Positions 1-7,725 of a DNA stretch of 15,557 nucleotides are shown here, in pieces. Under the pieces are notes generated by a model, which was not told where the DNA came from, did not search any database, and saw nothing but the letters and a program-made list of their open reading frames with translations. This DNA comes from DAIDHZ01 sp035480255 (GTDB taxonomy: Bacteria; Chlamydiota; Chlamydiia; Chlamydiales; SM23-39), in NCBI GenBank assembly GCA_964630875.1, contig CAZVXF010000027.1, positions 1 through 15,557 on the forward strand, in the 5' to 3' direction. Position 1 is the stretch's first letter. Each line of letters begins with the position of its first letter. Both the position numbers and the translations under genes were made by a program.

Positions 1-42
1 CGGCGCTTCCTCCCAGTCCTAAAGGACTGGGTTTCCGCGCCG
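1..42 (+). repeat. GC-rich nested hairpin, possible right end of an IS200/IS605 element
   Basis: Two nested stems are visible: an outer CGGCGC (1-6) with GCGCCG (37-42), and an inner CCCAGTCCT (12-20) with AGGACTGGG (23-31), separated by small TTCCT/TTTCC internal loops. The pattern TTCCTCCC-stem-GGGTTTCC resembles the subterminal hairpin at the right end of IS200/IS605 (tnpB) elements, which also forms the 3' scaffold of their omega RNA. No T-tract follows, so an intrinsic terminator is less likely. The structure starts at the first base of the window, so any tnpB gene would lie outside it. The hairpin is certain; the IS assignment is inference. Confidence 0.5.
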
Positions 43-50
43 TCATTAGG

Positions 51-2828
51 ATGAAAATATTGATATTGATCAGTTGTTGTTCTTCTTTATTCGGAGCAAG
101 CTTCACGTGGACTGGAGTGTCCACGAATACATGGGCCGATGCAGCCAATTGGACGCCAAATACTGGGTTTCCGAACGCAATTGATGATGTGGCAATTTTC
201 CCGGCAACATTTACGAATCAACCAGATATCGGCGTCACCACAGAGATCGTCGGAACGATCCAGCTCAATTCAACACCAACCTCAACAACGATCTCTGGAA
301 CTGGGTTGCTTAATTTCTCAGTTTCGAGTGGAAGCGCATCGATTGCCGCAACGACAACAGGTCATCAAATAAAGCCTAACATCACTCTAACAAGTGCTCT
401 GACGACATCGATTGCTCAGAGCTGTCTTGTGACGATTTCAGGAAATATTTCTGGGACTCCATCTTTCACTGTGGGAGGAGCGGGGACAACTGCGTTAACT
501 GGATCGAATAGTTTTTCAGGTGGTGTGATTGTCAATTCGGGGAGTACTCTACAAGTGAATTCTGATAGTGCGCTCGGAGCTCTTTCAAATAGCGTTACAT
601 TATCGGGGACTCTTCAAGCCTCAGGAACGATTACAAGTGCACGAAGCTTCAATTTAGGCTCAGCCATAATCGATACGTTTGCTCAAACCATTACCCTATC
701 TGGATCGTTGAATGGAAATTCACTCACCAAAATTGGGACAGGCACTTTGGTCTTATCCGGTGCAAACAACTACGCTGGAGGTACAAGCATCAATTTAGGA
801 ACGCTTAAAATTTTTTCCGATCAGAACCTTGGATTAAGCACATCCTCTTTAACTTTAGCGAATAACACAATATTGCAAGCAGGAGCCGCGTTTGCATTAA
901 GTGCATCTCGAAATATCACTTTGAATGGGGCAGTAACCATTGATACAAGCAGCTTTAGTCCGACGATTGCAAGCAATATCACAGGAAGTGGTTCATTAAC
1001 CGTCAGTGGAACGCAATTGACTCTGACTGGAACGAATAGTTATACAGGACCTACAAGCGTGAATAGTGCGAAACTCATAGGAAATACAATGAGTTTGCAA
1101 GGGAATATTAACGCAATCAATAGTGGAACCGTCAACTTCCATCAAGCGACAAATGGGACTTATGCTGGAGCCTATAATGGCGCTTCAGGAACAACACTTC
1201 TGTTAGATGGTGGGGGTACCTACACTTTTACAGGGAATAGTTCATCCTCTTTAAGCACTACACAATTATCGAATGCAAATTTGATCATATCTGGAATGTT
1301 GGGGTCAAGCTCATTTTCTATTGATGCAAGCTCTACACTATCAGGAACTGGTACGCTATTGACAACGTTAGGAGTGTCAAATTCTGGAAAAATCAAACCG
1401 GGAAATGCTCTTGGAACGCTTGCGATCAATGGGAATCTCACATTCACTCCTGGAAGCGGAACTTTGGTTTCGCAAATCGAGCCTTTTGTCAGCAGTCTTT
1501 TACAGGTGAGTGGGACAGCAACATTAACAGACGGAATTTTAAGTTTGCAATTCGATCCTGCTCTTTTTTATCCCTTAACAAATACGTATACACTTTTGAA
1601 AGCAGGTTCGGTTGTTGGAACATTTGGAACGGTTCTTTCTTCAAATCAACAGTTCTCTCCAACCATCATTTACTCACCGACGTCTGTTGAGCTTTTTTTA
1701 ACAAATTTCAGTCCATTTGCAAATTTCCCATTTGGCAATGCGAATGAACGAGCGGTGGGTCGCAATATCGATGCCCTCTCCGCAGCATCACTGCTGAGTG
1801 CTGATTTTGTTGCCGTGATCGATTCGCTTGCAGGAGAGACAATTTCTGAAGTGAATCGCGCGCTTGATCAAATGCATCCGGCACAAATGAGCGCCCTTGC
1901 TGAGTTGCAAACAGCACTCGGAGGACAACTGCTCAATTGTCTTCATCAAAGATCGGGATTTAGTTGCGGATGCAATTGTGGAGAAGACTCCTTTTTTTGG
2001 ATAGAGCCATTCGGAAACTGGCTGCGTCAGAAAAAAGAAGGGATGCAAATAGGATTTCAAGCAACAACCCGCGGTTTAAGTATTGGATTTGACCATGAGT
2101 TTTTTGATGCGTGGAATCTGGGAATTGCCGGAAGTTGCCAAGAAACCGATCTTCATTGGACTAAAGCCCGAGGATATTCATACATCCGAGGTGCGTATGG
2201 AGCACTTTATTCAGATCTCAATTTAGGTCGTTTTTATCTTGGAAGCAGTGCCTATGCCGGAAAGGATTCGAGTCAAGGAGTCAGAAAGATCCGTTTCTCA
2301 ACTATCGATCGACAAGCAAAATCACACTTTCACTCCCTCAATGCAGGAGGTCAAGTAACGACAGCTTACTTTTTTGGAAACAGATCTTTTCATCTTTTTC
2401 CCTATGGAACTGTCGATTTACTGTACTTAGAGAATGCAGCGTTTTCTGAGCATGGAGCACGTTCTTTGAATCTTGATGTACAAAAATATCGCAGTTCAAC
2501 TTTGCGCGCAGAATCAGGTCTTGCCATGCGCTTTGTCGACCGCAATAGAGATAATACGTTTTGCATAACTCCTTTATTCTCAATGGGTTATGTGCTCGAT
2601 CTCCCGCTGCATAGAGATCATTTCAGAGCGCGATTTGATGGCGTTCCAATTCCCTTTAGAACAGAAGGTTGGACAATGGCATGGCAATTACTCAATCTGA
2701 GATTTGGTCTGACTTTGACGTATCGCTGCTTCTTGATAGATTCACAATACGTTGCTGATTTATCAACTGAAGGCAACAAGCCTTACGTGAATCAAAGAGC
2801 GAACTTTAGATTGGGACTGCAGTTCTAG
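51..2828 (+). CDS. Autotransporter with PATR-repeat beta-helix passenger and C-terminal barrel
   Basis: Type V secreted surface protein of 925 residues. Residues 1-16 form a Sec signal (MKILILISCCSSLFGA). The long Ser/Thr/Gly/Asn-rich passenger has autotransporter-associated beta-strand (PATR) repeats of the form NSFSGGVIVNSGSTLQV at about 146-172, 232-257 and 321-345, followed by the usual closing pattern GKIKPGNALGTLAINGNLTF near 440-465. A cysteine cluster (C630, C639, C641, C643) separates the passenger from a barrel at about 648-925, which begins FFWIEPFGNW and ends LGLQF with the terminal Phe expected for BAM-dependent outer-membrane proteins. It lacks the dense GGAI/FxxN repeats of chlamydial Pmp proteins, so it is a classical autotransporter rather than a Pmp. 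The ATG lies only 8 bases after a hairpin at 1-42 and no proper Shine-Dalgarno is seen (only TTAGG directly before it). The passenger's ligand or activity cannot be told. Confidence 0.93.
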   Translation: MKILILISCCSSLFGASFTWTGVSTNTWADAANWTPNTGFPNAIDDVAIFPATFTNQPDIGVTTEIVGTIQLNSTPTSTTISGTGLLNFSVSSGSASIAATTTGHQIKPNITLTSALTTSIAQSCLVTISGNISGTPSFTVGGAGTTALTGSNSFSGGVIVNSGSTLQVNSDSALGALSNSVTLSGTLQASGTITSARSFNLGSAIIDTFAQTITLSGSLNGNSLTKIGTGTLVLSGANNYAGGTSINLGTLKIFSDQNLGLSTSSLTLANNTILQAGAAFALSASRNITLNGAVTIDTSSFSPTIASNITGSGSLTVSGTQLTLTGTNSYTGPTSVNSAKLIGNTMSLQGNINAINSGTVNFHQATNGTYAGAYNGASGTTLLLDGGGTYTFTGNSSSSLSTTQLSNANLIISGMLGSSSFSIDASSTLSGTGTLLTTLGVSNSGKIKPGNALGTLAINGNLTFTPGSGTLVSQIEPFVSSLLQVSGTATLTDGILSLQFDPALFYPLTNTYTLLKAGSVVGTFGTVLSSNQQFSPTIIYSPTSVELFLTNFSPFANFPFGNANERAVGRNIDALSAASLLSADFVAVIDSLAGETISEVNRALDQMHPAQMSALAELQTALGGQLLNCLHQRSGFSCGCNCGEDSFFWIEPFGNWLRQKKEGMQIGFQATTRGLSIGFDHEFFDAWNLGIAGSCQETDLHWTKARGYSYIRGAYGALYSDLNLGRFYLGSSAYAGKDSSQGVRKIRFSTIDRQAKSHFHSLNAGGQVTTAYFFGNRSFHLFPYGTVDLLYLENAAFSEHGARSLNLDVQKYRSSTLRAESGLAMRFVDRNRDNTFCITPLFSMGYVLDLPLHRDHFRARFDGVPIPFRTEGWTMAWQLLNLRFGLTLTYRCFLIDSQYVADLSTEGNKPYVNQRANFRLGLQF

Positions 2829-2834
2829 ATAATC

Positions 2835-3842
2835 TTAGAAATCAACGCTCACTCTTGCAGTCAATCCTTGCAAGCAAAGGAGAGCTGAATTGATTATCGT
2901 CTCTTTGGCGCTCATAGCAGATCCTGGGGTAGATCTGTAACTTTCAGCTAAATTAAACCATGTATTGATTTCGTAGCCTGCAAACGCTTCAACACGGTTT
3001 GCACAAAAATTCTTTTGCCAAGAGAGACCAAACATCGCTTGGATAGCAAACGTTGGTCGAATATCGAAATAGTGTGCATCGCGAATCGGAAGATCTAAAG
3101 CATGAACCGTTTGTCTAGCGATATTATGATAGGATCCGAGGAGCGTGGCAAAAGTCACGCCTCCTGACAAGTAGAGATCATATCCACAAAACCAATCAAA
3201 CGAGCTTCCAATGCGTAAACCGCCAGCGATGTATTTCCATCGATTTTGAATTTGTGAGGAGACAGTATCGTCCTGATAATAGCGAACCATCCAGTTTTGA
3301 TTAATCCAAGCAATTGTTGCACCGCCTAAAAATCTGGCTCTTAAGTGGGGATTTGGATTGACAAATCGGTCAGCAAGGAAATCTCCGACATTATAGTTTA
3401 GGTGAATATGACTTGTAGCGCGCGAGAGGGGTCCATCTTCAGGCCATGTGCCAACAAGAAATCTTGCAGGATCTCTTGGCGCGTAAACCGTGTCTTCCCC
3501 TCGAGAAGTCATTCGAGTATATTGAAACCAGATTTCCCAATAATGGAGAGCTCTAAAAAAGCCGAGTGCTGCTCGGAAGCCAGGATCGCCGTCAAATGTA
3601 GCTCTTTCGTATTCTCCTTGCGCATAGCCAATTCCAGGAGCTGGTGCATGTTGCATTTTCAAAGCGTAATCGAGCCCTCCCTCTTCCACTCTCCAATATA
3701 AAAAACTCAAATGACCCGAGAAAACTTGTTCATCTCGTCGGAAAAGATCTGCATCGTATGGAGGAGCTTCATAAAAACAATCGTACTCGTCAGAAGAAAG
3801 TAGTGCTGTAGCGCAAACAAAGACTAAAAATATTTTTTTCAT
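2835..3842 (-). CDS. Lpg1974-family (MOMP-like) outer-membrane porin
   Basis: Predicted pore-forming outer-membrane beta-barrel of 335 residues. It starts with a Sec signal (MKKIFLVFVCATALLSS) and ends in VSVDF with C-terminal Phe. The family hallmark FLYWRVEEGGLDYAL is at 47-61 and DPGFRAALGF at 86-95. These are characteristic of Lpg1974-type porins, which are expanded in Simkania- and Waddlia-like chlamydiae and in Legionella. The rest alternates aromatic beta-strands (for example WEIWFQYTRM, 102-111) with charged loops. It converges with the autotransporter gene, leaving only 6 bases between the two stop codons and no room for a separate terminator hairpin. The start has a weak upstream ribosome site. 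Solute selectivity cannot be inferred. Confidence 0.88.
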   Translation of the reverse strand: MKKIFLVFVCATALLSSDEYDCFYEAPPYDADLFRRDEQVFSGHLSFLYWRVEEGGLDYALKMQHAPAPGIGYAQGEYERATFDGDPGFRAALGFFRALHYWEIWFQYTRMTSRGEDTVYAPRDPARFLVGTWPEDGPLSRATSHIHLNYNVGDFLADRFVNPNPHLRARFLGGATIAWINQNWMVRYYQDDTVSSQIQNRWKYIAGGLRIGSSFDWFCGYDLYLSGGVTFATLLGSYHNIARQTVHALDLPIRDAHYFDIRPTFAIQAMFGLSWQKNFCANRVEAFAGYEINTWFNLAESYRSTPGSAMSAKETIINSALLCLQGLTARVSVDF

Positions 3843-3901
3843 ATGTTAGATGTTAAAAAAATGTGGATCTATTCTCAAGAAAAATTTTATATTCTTTTCA
3901 T

Positions 3902-5029
3902 ATGTTACGAGTACTTGTTCTTTTTTTTAGTTTTTCTTTAGTGGCGAAAGAGACGATTTGTTTGAATATGATCGTGAAGAATGAAAGTCCGGTCATTCGC
4001 AGGTGTCTAGAATCGATTCGTCCTTACATTGATTATTGGGTCATTGTTGATACTGGTTCAACCGATGGTACGCAAAAAATCATTAAAAATTACTTAAAAG
4101 ATATTCCTGGCGAATTGTACGAAAGACCATGGAAAAACTTTGGATTCAATCGTTCTGAGGCATTTTTGTTCGCGCAACATAAAGGGGATTATATCCTTTT
4201 TATTGATGCGGATGACACGCTTCAAATCGAAGATCAACAGTGTTTTTCTAATTTAATAGAAGATCTGTATACGATGTGGAGGGGTTTTGTTGGTTTTTCA
4301 AGCATTCATCCACAACTTGTGAAAGGAGATCTTCCGTGGAAATTCGTCGGTGTCACTCATGAGTATTTAGCCTGTGATGTCCCTTATACAAGCGCCTTTT
4401 TAGAGGGGGTGAAATACGTCACAGGAAGTGGTGGACATCGCTCTTGTGGAAAAGAAAAATTTTTCGCAAACATAAGGCTATTGGAAGATGGAATTAAACA
4501 AGAGCCTGACAATGCGCGATATTATTTTTATTTAGCAGAAAGTTATCGAGATGCGGGAGAAAAAGGAAAAGCTCTCGAGTGGTATCAAAAACGAGTCGCA
4601 ATGGGAGGCTGGTCTGAAGAAGTGTATTGGTCGATGCTTCAAATTGGTCATTGCTTGCGAGATTTAGGATTGCCCAAAAATGTTGTGACTGACAGTTACT
4701 TGAATGCTCTTATGTTTCGTCCGTCTCGGATTGAAACGTTCTTTTATTTAGCGCAATTAAATAATGACTCAGGGGACTACCAATCTGCCTATACCTTTTT
4801 GCAAATGAGAGATGCCAATCTGAAGTCTAATGATGCTCTTTTTAATCTGGATTGGATCGGGGATTATGGACTTACTTTTCTTCGATCGATTTGTTCTTAT
4901 TATGTAGGCAACTATCAAGAATCATTAGATGCTTGTGAAGAGTTATTAAATAATCCACGACTCCCCGAATCTTGGCGAGAACAAACCCTTAAGAATAAGC
5001 AATTTCCACTTGATAAACTAAAGCAATGA
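3902..5029 (+). CDS. Glycosyltransferase family 2 protein with TPR tail and signal peptide
   Basis: GT-A fold glycosyltransferase of 375 residues from the ATG chosen here. An in-frame GTG at 3863 would add 13 residues, but ATG 3902 places a hydrophobic signal-like segment (MLRVLVLFFSFSLVAKE) at the very N-terminus. LNMIVKNESPVIRRCL (21-36), VDTGSTDGT (49-57) and the metal-binding FIDADDT (100-106, DxD) are the GT2 donor-binding motifs. After about residue 200 come TPR-like helices (ARYYFYLAESYRDAGEKGKALEWYQK, 205-230; another near 278-304). It likely transfers a sugar to a protein or glycan; neither donor nor acceptor is visible. Its TGA overlaps the ATG of the next gene (ATGA), so the two are translationally coupled. 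A signal sequence on a nucleotide-sugar-dependent enzyme is unusual. The SD is weak; a TATATT lies 8 bases before the ATG. Confidence 0.85.
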   Translation: MLRVLVLFFSFSLVAKETICLNMIVKNESPVIRRCLESIRPYIDYWVIVDTGSTDGTQKIIKNYLKDIPGELYERPWKNFGFNRSEAFLFAQHKGDYILFIDADDTLQIEDQQCFSNLIEDLYTMWRGFVGFSSIHPQLVKGDLPWKFVGVTHEYLACDVPYTSAFLEGVKYVTGSGGHRSCGKEKFFANIRLLEDGIKQEPDNARYYFYLAESYRDAGEKGKALEWYQKRVAMGGWSEEVYWSMLQIGHCLRDLGLPKNVVTDSYLNALMFRPSRIETFFYLAQLNNDSGDYQSAYTFLQMRDANLKSNDALFNLDWIGDYGLTFLRSICSYYVGNYQESLDACEELLNNPRLPESWREQTLKNKQFPLDKLKQ

Positions 5030-6036
5030 TTTTTATTTTTTTATTTAGTTTTGTCTCCATATTTGGAGAAATTGTCATCGCTCATAAAAGGATTTTTTTT
5101 CATGAATATCCCGATGCATTTAATCCTTCAATCATAGACTATAACGATGGTTATTTACTGACCTTTCGTTATACTCCACATCAAAAAAATGAAAGTATTT
5201 CCTATATTGGCATTTGTTTATTAAATGATGAATTTGAGCCAGTTTCTTCTCCTGAAATCCTATTGACACGACATCAAAATAGTCTGACTCAGTCACAATC
5301 AGAAGATGCGCGTCTTTTTAAATTTAGAGACAAAATTTTTGTCATTTATAATGACAATATTGATCTCAATAACCCTTCGATCTATGACAGACGCGATATG
5401 TTCATCGCAGAGATTTTTCTCATTAATGATCGATTTGTTCTTTCATCACCATTAAAATTGTTTTGCCAGGAGAAAAAGTCTCAATTGTGGGAAAAAAATT
5501 GGGTTCCTTTTGAGTGGAATCAAATGTTGTATTTAAGTTATTCAATCAATCCGCATGAAGTATTATATACAAATTTGATCAATGGATCCTGTTATTCAGT
5601 ATTTAATAGCTCAAAGTTTTGTATGTGGAATTATGGAGCATTGCGAGGAAGTAGCGCAGCGCTTTTAGTAGATGGGGAGTATCTCGCCTTTTTTCATTCA
5701 AGCAAGGTGATGGCTTCTAAAGCATCGTATGATCATCCAACGTGGCATTATTTCATGGGAGCATATACTTTTTCTGCCAATCCTCCTTTTGAGATGACTC
5801 GTATTTCTCAAGAACCCATCGTGAGTGAGGGGTTTTACGAACCTTCGCTATCATGGAAAAAAGTTGTGTTTCCAGGTGGATATGTCATTCAAGGCTCTCT
5901 AATACATGTAGCTTATGGAAAAGATGATTCAGAAATCTGGATTGCAACGATTGATAAAACTGCCTTGATGGAATCTCTAGTGTCTAATCCCGTAATTTCG
6001 CACACTTTTGACCTGCGTCAAAGCTCTCGGGATTGA
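5026..6036 (+). CDS. Secreted five-bladed beta-propeller protein, GH130-like
   Basis: 336 residues, starting in the ATGA overlap with the upstream glycosyltransferase. A short signal (MIFIFLFSFVSIFG) is followed by spaced propeller-blade motifs: FNPSIIDYNDGYLLTFRY (32-49), EDARLFKFRDKIFVIYND (93-110), WEKNWVPF (155-162), RGSSAALLVDGEYLAFFHS (207-225), and VVFPGG (280-285) followed by VAYGKDD (295-301). This order resembles the GH130/GH43-type five-bladed propellers that cleave or phosphorolyse mannosides, so a glycan-acting role beside the glycosyltransferase is likely. Catalytic assignment is inference. Residues 318-336 are encoded inside a 170-bp palindromic element (5977-6146). Without the element the frame would read MESLAAP and stop, giving about 321 residues. 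The last blade is complete before residue 318, so the protein is probably still functional. Confidence 0.72.
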   Translation: MIFIFLFSFVSIFGEIVIAHKRIFFHEYPDAFNPSIIDYNDGYLLTFRYTPHQKNESISYIGICLLNDEFEPVSSPEILLTRHQNSLTQSQSEDARLFKFRDKIFVIYNDNIDLNNPSIYDRRDMFIAEIFLINDRFVLSSPLKLFCQEKKSQLWEKNWVPFEWNQMLYLSYSINPHEVLYTNLINGSCYSVFNSSKFCMWNYGALRGSSAALLVDGEYLAFFHSSKVMASKASYDHPTWHYFMGAYTFSANPPFEMTRISQEPIVSEGFYEPSLSWKKVVFPGGYVIQGSLIHVAYGKDDSEIWIATIDKTALMESLVSNPVISHTFDLRQSSRD

Positions 6037-6146
6037 GCTGAATGAGATGGGGCAGTATTACAGCAATACAACCCCATCTCATTCAGACTCAATCGCGAGG
6101 CTTTCACGCGGTCAAAAGCATGCGAAATTACGGGATTAGACACTAG
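5977..6146. mobile_element. MITE-like 170-bp palindromic element with CTAG duplication
   Basis: The two halves are inverted copies over almost their whole length, centred at about 6062. The outer arms are TGTCTAATCCCGTAATTTCG (5981-6000) and its complement ending at 6142. The inner arms are CTGAATGAGATGGGG (6038-6052) and CCCCATCTCATTCAG (6072-6086), capped by GTATT-ACAGC-AATAC (6055-6069). CTAG flanks both ends (5977-5980, 6143-6146) and fits a 4-bp target duplication of the YTAR type made by IS5-group transposases. There is no internal ORF, as expected for a miniature element mobilised in trans. It supplies the last 19 codons of the upstream gene and would also act as a strong hairpin between two convergent genes. 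The IS5 link is inference. Confidence 0.8.
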
Positions 6147-6163
6147 CTGCACCTTAAAAAATA

Positions 6164-6199
6164 AGAGGGAATTGCAAAAATCGCATTGCAACTCCCTCT
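6164..6199. repeat. 36-bp hairpin repeat of the GAGGGAATTGCAA family
   Basis: AGAGGGAATTGCAA (6164-6177) faces TTGCAACTCCCTCT (6186-6199), a 14-bp stem with one mismatch and an 8-base loop. The left arm continues as GAGGGAATTGCAAAAATCGCA, matching the ends of the larger element at 9943-10099 and the solo copy at 14762. It lies 17 bases beyond the 170-bp palindrome and just after the stop of the minus-strand DoxX-like gene, so it may also serve as a transcription terminator there. Confidence 0.75.
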
Positions 6200-6206
6200 A
6201 ATGTAT

Positions 6207-6596
6207 TTAGGTGTACTTTTGGCTAAGTCTAGCAAGAGCAAGAGCGCCTAAGCATAAACCGAAATCTCGTAAGGCAATATCAAAGTAATTCCCGATGATC
6301 AGGAGGTTGATGACGATGCAAAGTAACCATGCTGCAACGATGTAGGAAAAAACTTTCGGTAAAAAAATGATTCCAACTCCCACGATGATTTCAATGGCTC
6401 CCACAACAAGCATCAGCTCGTGACCGTAATAATTGACTGTTTTTGCAACAACCGGCGCTAAATATTTATCCCAATTGGCAAGCAAGTGCATAAACTTATC
6501 CAATCCTGCAATCAGAGGAACGATAATGTACGCGATTTGTAAAATACGAAAACCTTGGTATGCTTTATCTTTTGATCCTGAAGACGATCTTTGCAT
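6207..6596 (-). CDS. DoxX-like small integral membrane protein
   Basis: 129 residues from the ATG at 6596 (MQRSSSGSKDKAYQ), preceded by AAGGGG at SD distance. A longer frame to 6689 would overlap the upstream gene by 56 bases and add a non-conserved tail, so it was not chosen. Four hydrophobic helices are seen at about 16-38, 58-78, 82-102 and 106-124, with the conserved-looking NWDKYLAP loop (41-48) after helix 1 and RDFGLCLGALALARLS at the end, the usual plan of DoxX-like proteins. The family is linked to redox or respiratory functions in some bacteria; the role here is unknown. It follows the inverse-autotransporter barrel gene by 37 bases on the same strand and probably shares its transcript. 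Confidence 0.7.
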   Translation of the reverse strand: MQRSSSGSKDKAYQGFRILQIAYIIVPLIAGLDKFMHLLANWDKYLAPVVAKTVNYYGHELMLVVGAIEIIVGVGIIFLPKVFSYIVAAWLLCIVINLLIIGNYFDIALRDFGLCLGALALARLSQKYT

Positions 6597-6633
6597 GAGT
6601 AACCCCTTGTTTATCTTATTCGTACAACAGATG

Positions 6634-7725
6634 CTATAATCTTTCAACTCTTTGATAAATCTGACGATTGGTAATTCCGCAAGGGGCACTTTCTGGACAT
6701 CCCATCTTGTACAGAGGAAGAGAAATAACTAATTCTGCTTGGAAAATGGCTCTAAAAAGTGAGTCATAGCTGAACTTTAGATTGAGAGCGACGTAATCTT
6801 TATACTGGGGGACAATGCGGAGCATTCCACCTCTTTGTCTCTCTTTACACTCACAAGAAATGATATAATAGGGACCGATTGCCGAATAAAGAAAGAAGGG
6901 TCCGCAATCGGCAATTAGATATCCAAATTCTGCATTATATGTATAGGCAAGCCATCCATTGACACATTCACTATGGCAACATCTTTGTCTTTCACCAAAT
7001 GGAACATAGAAATTTCCGCGGATATCCCAGCGACTGCCTAAAATTTCAATACCGCCGCCTAGCTGATTGTGATAGCCGTTTGTTTTAGGTGCAAAATCAT
7101 AATAGATATTGAATCCCAGCATTTGGCAAAAACAATCATCACAATCTGGAATATATCTTCCGACGAAACCGGCGGCTAAAGCATATTTCGTGTTATCAAA
7201 TCGATAGCCTCTTAAGTCTAGCATTGGAAGGAAGTGCCCAGGCCGACTCTCCGGAGCAAACAAAACTTCTGCAAATGAGTAATTGCTTCGGTACCTTTTA
7301 ATATGATGTCCATATCCTTCCGTATGGCTTAACGCAATCCGTTTTGGCAATGGAAAAGGATGATAGGCGATTGGAGCGTATTGAGGATAAAAGGTTTCCT
7401 GCGGGTAATAAAATTGGGTATTTTCAGGAACGCAAGGGGCAACTTCTGGAACAGGTTCTGCGACTTCGACTGATAAAAGAGTTGGAGGGGGTGTGCTTTC
7501 CTGCCTCTCTTCATTGACTACAAGTTCTTCTACTTTAGGTATTTCTTGGCTTTCAGGAGCTGGCTGAAGAGCGATTGGAGAGAGCGTTTCTTCTTCTATT
7601 TTTCGAAACTGGGAATATTTATTCTGTGCAAGGACAAGAAGTTGCTCTGGCAAATTTTCATCAGAAAACTTGATGGAAAAGAGGAAGAGCAAAAGTATTC
7701 CATTAACAGCAACGATCTTCTTCAA
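6634..7725 (-). CDS. Cysteine-rich inverse-autotransporter-type beta-barrel protein
   Basis: 363 residues with an unusual TTG start (MKKIVAVNGILLLFLFS signal or anchor). AAGGGAT sits at SD distance, and the nearby ATG at 7735 is in another frame. Residues 45-130 are a Pro/Glu-rich linker. From about 145 the sequence resembles the intimin/invasin inverse-autotransporter barrel: RGYRFDNTKYALAAGFVGRY (172-191), LGFNIYYDF (203-211), NQLGGGIEILGSRWDIRGNF (220-239), YVPFGERQ. It closes with IYQRVERL, similar to the Q-P-V-x-R-x-E end of such barrels, and has no passenger after it. Twelve cysteines, several paired (195/198/200, 249/250/254, 291/293), sit mainly in loops and suggest disulfide cross-linking. 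The family call is by motif only. Confidence 0.68.
   Translation of the reverse strand: MKKIVAVNGILLLFLFSIKFSDENLPEQLLVLAQNKYSQFRKIEEETLSPIALQPAPESQEIPKVEELVVNEERQESTPPPTLLSVEVAEPVPEVAPCVPENTQFYYPQETFYPQYAPIAYHPFPLPKRIALSHTEGYGHHIKRYRSNYSFAEVLFAPESRPGHFLPMLDLRGYRFDNTKYALAAGFVGRYIPDCDDCFCQMLGFNIYYDFAPKTNGYHNQLGGGIEILGSRWDIRGNFYVPFGERQRCCHSECVNGWLAYTYNAEFGYLIADCGPFFLYSAIGPYYIISCECKERQRGGMLRIVPQYKDYVALNLKFSYDSLFRAIFQAELVISLPLYKMGCPESAPCGITNRQIYQRVERL

Noticed and set aside
51..2828. Chlamydial Pmp (polymorphic membrane protein) identity for the autotransporter
   Set aside because: The passenger repeats are of the PATR type and the dense GGAI and FxxN motifs that define Pmps are missing.
3863..3901. 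GTG start adding 13 residues to the glycosyltransferase
   Set aside because: The ATG at 3902 gives a canonical N-terminal hydrophobic signal. Neither start has a strong ribosome site, so the longer form is not fully excluded.
5950..6150. CRISPR or attachment-site interpretation of the repeats
   Set aside because: The repeats are inverted and not in a direct array with spacers, and no integrase or Cas gene is near.
6597..6689. N-terminal extension of the DoxX-like protein
   Set aside because: It would overlap the preceding gene by 56 bases. The ATG at 6596 has an AAGGGG site and begins just before the first membrane helix.
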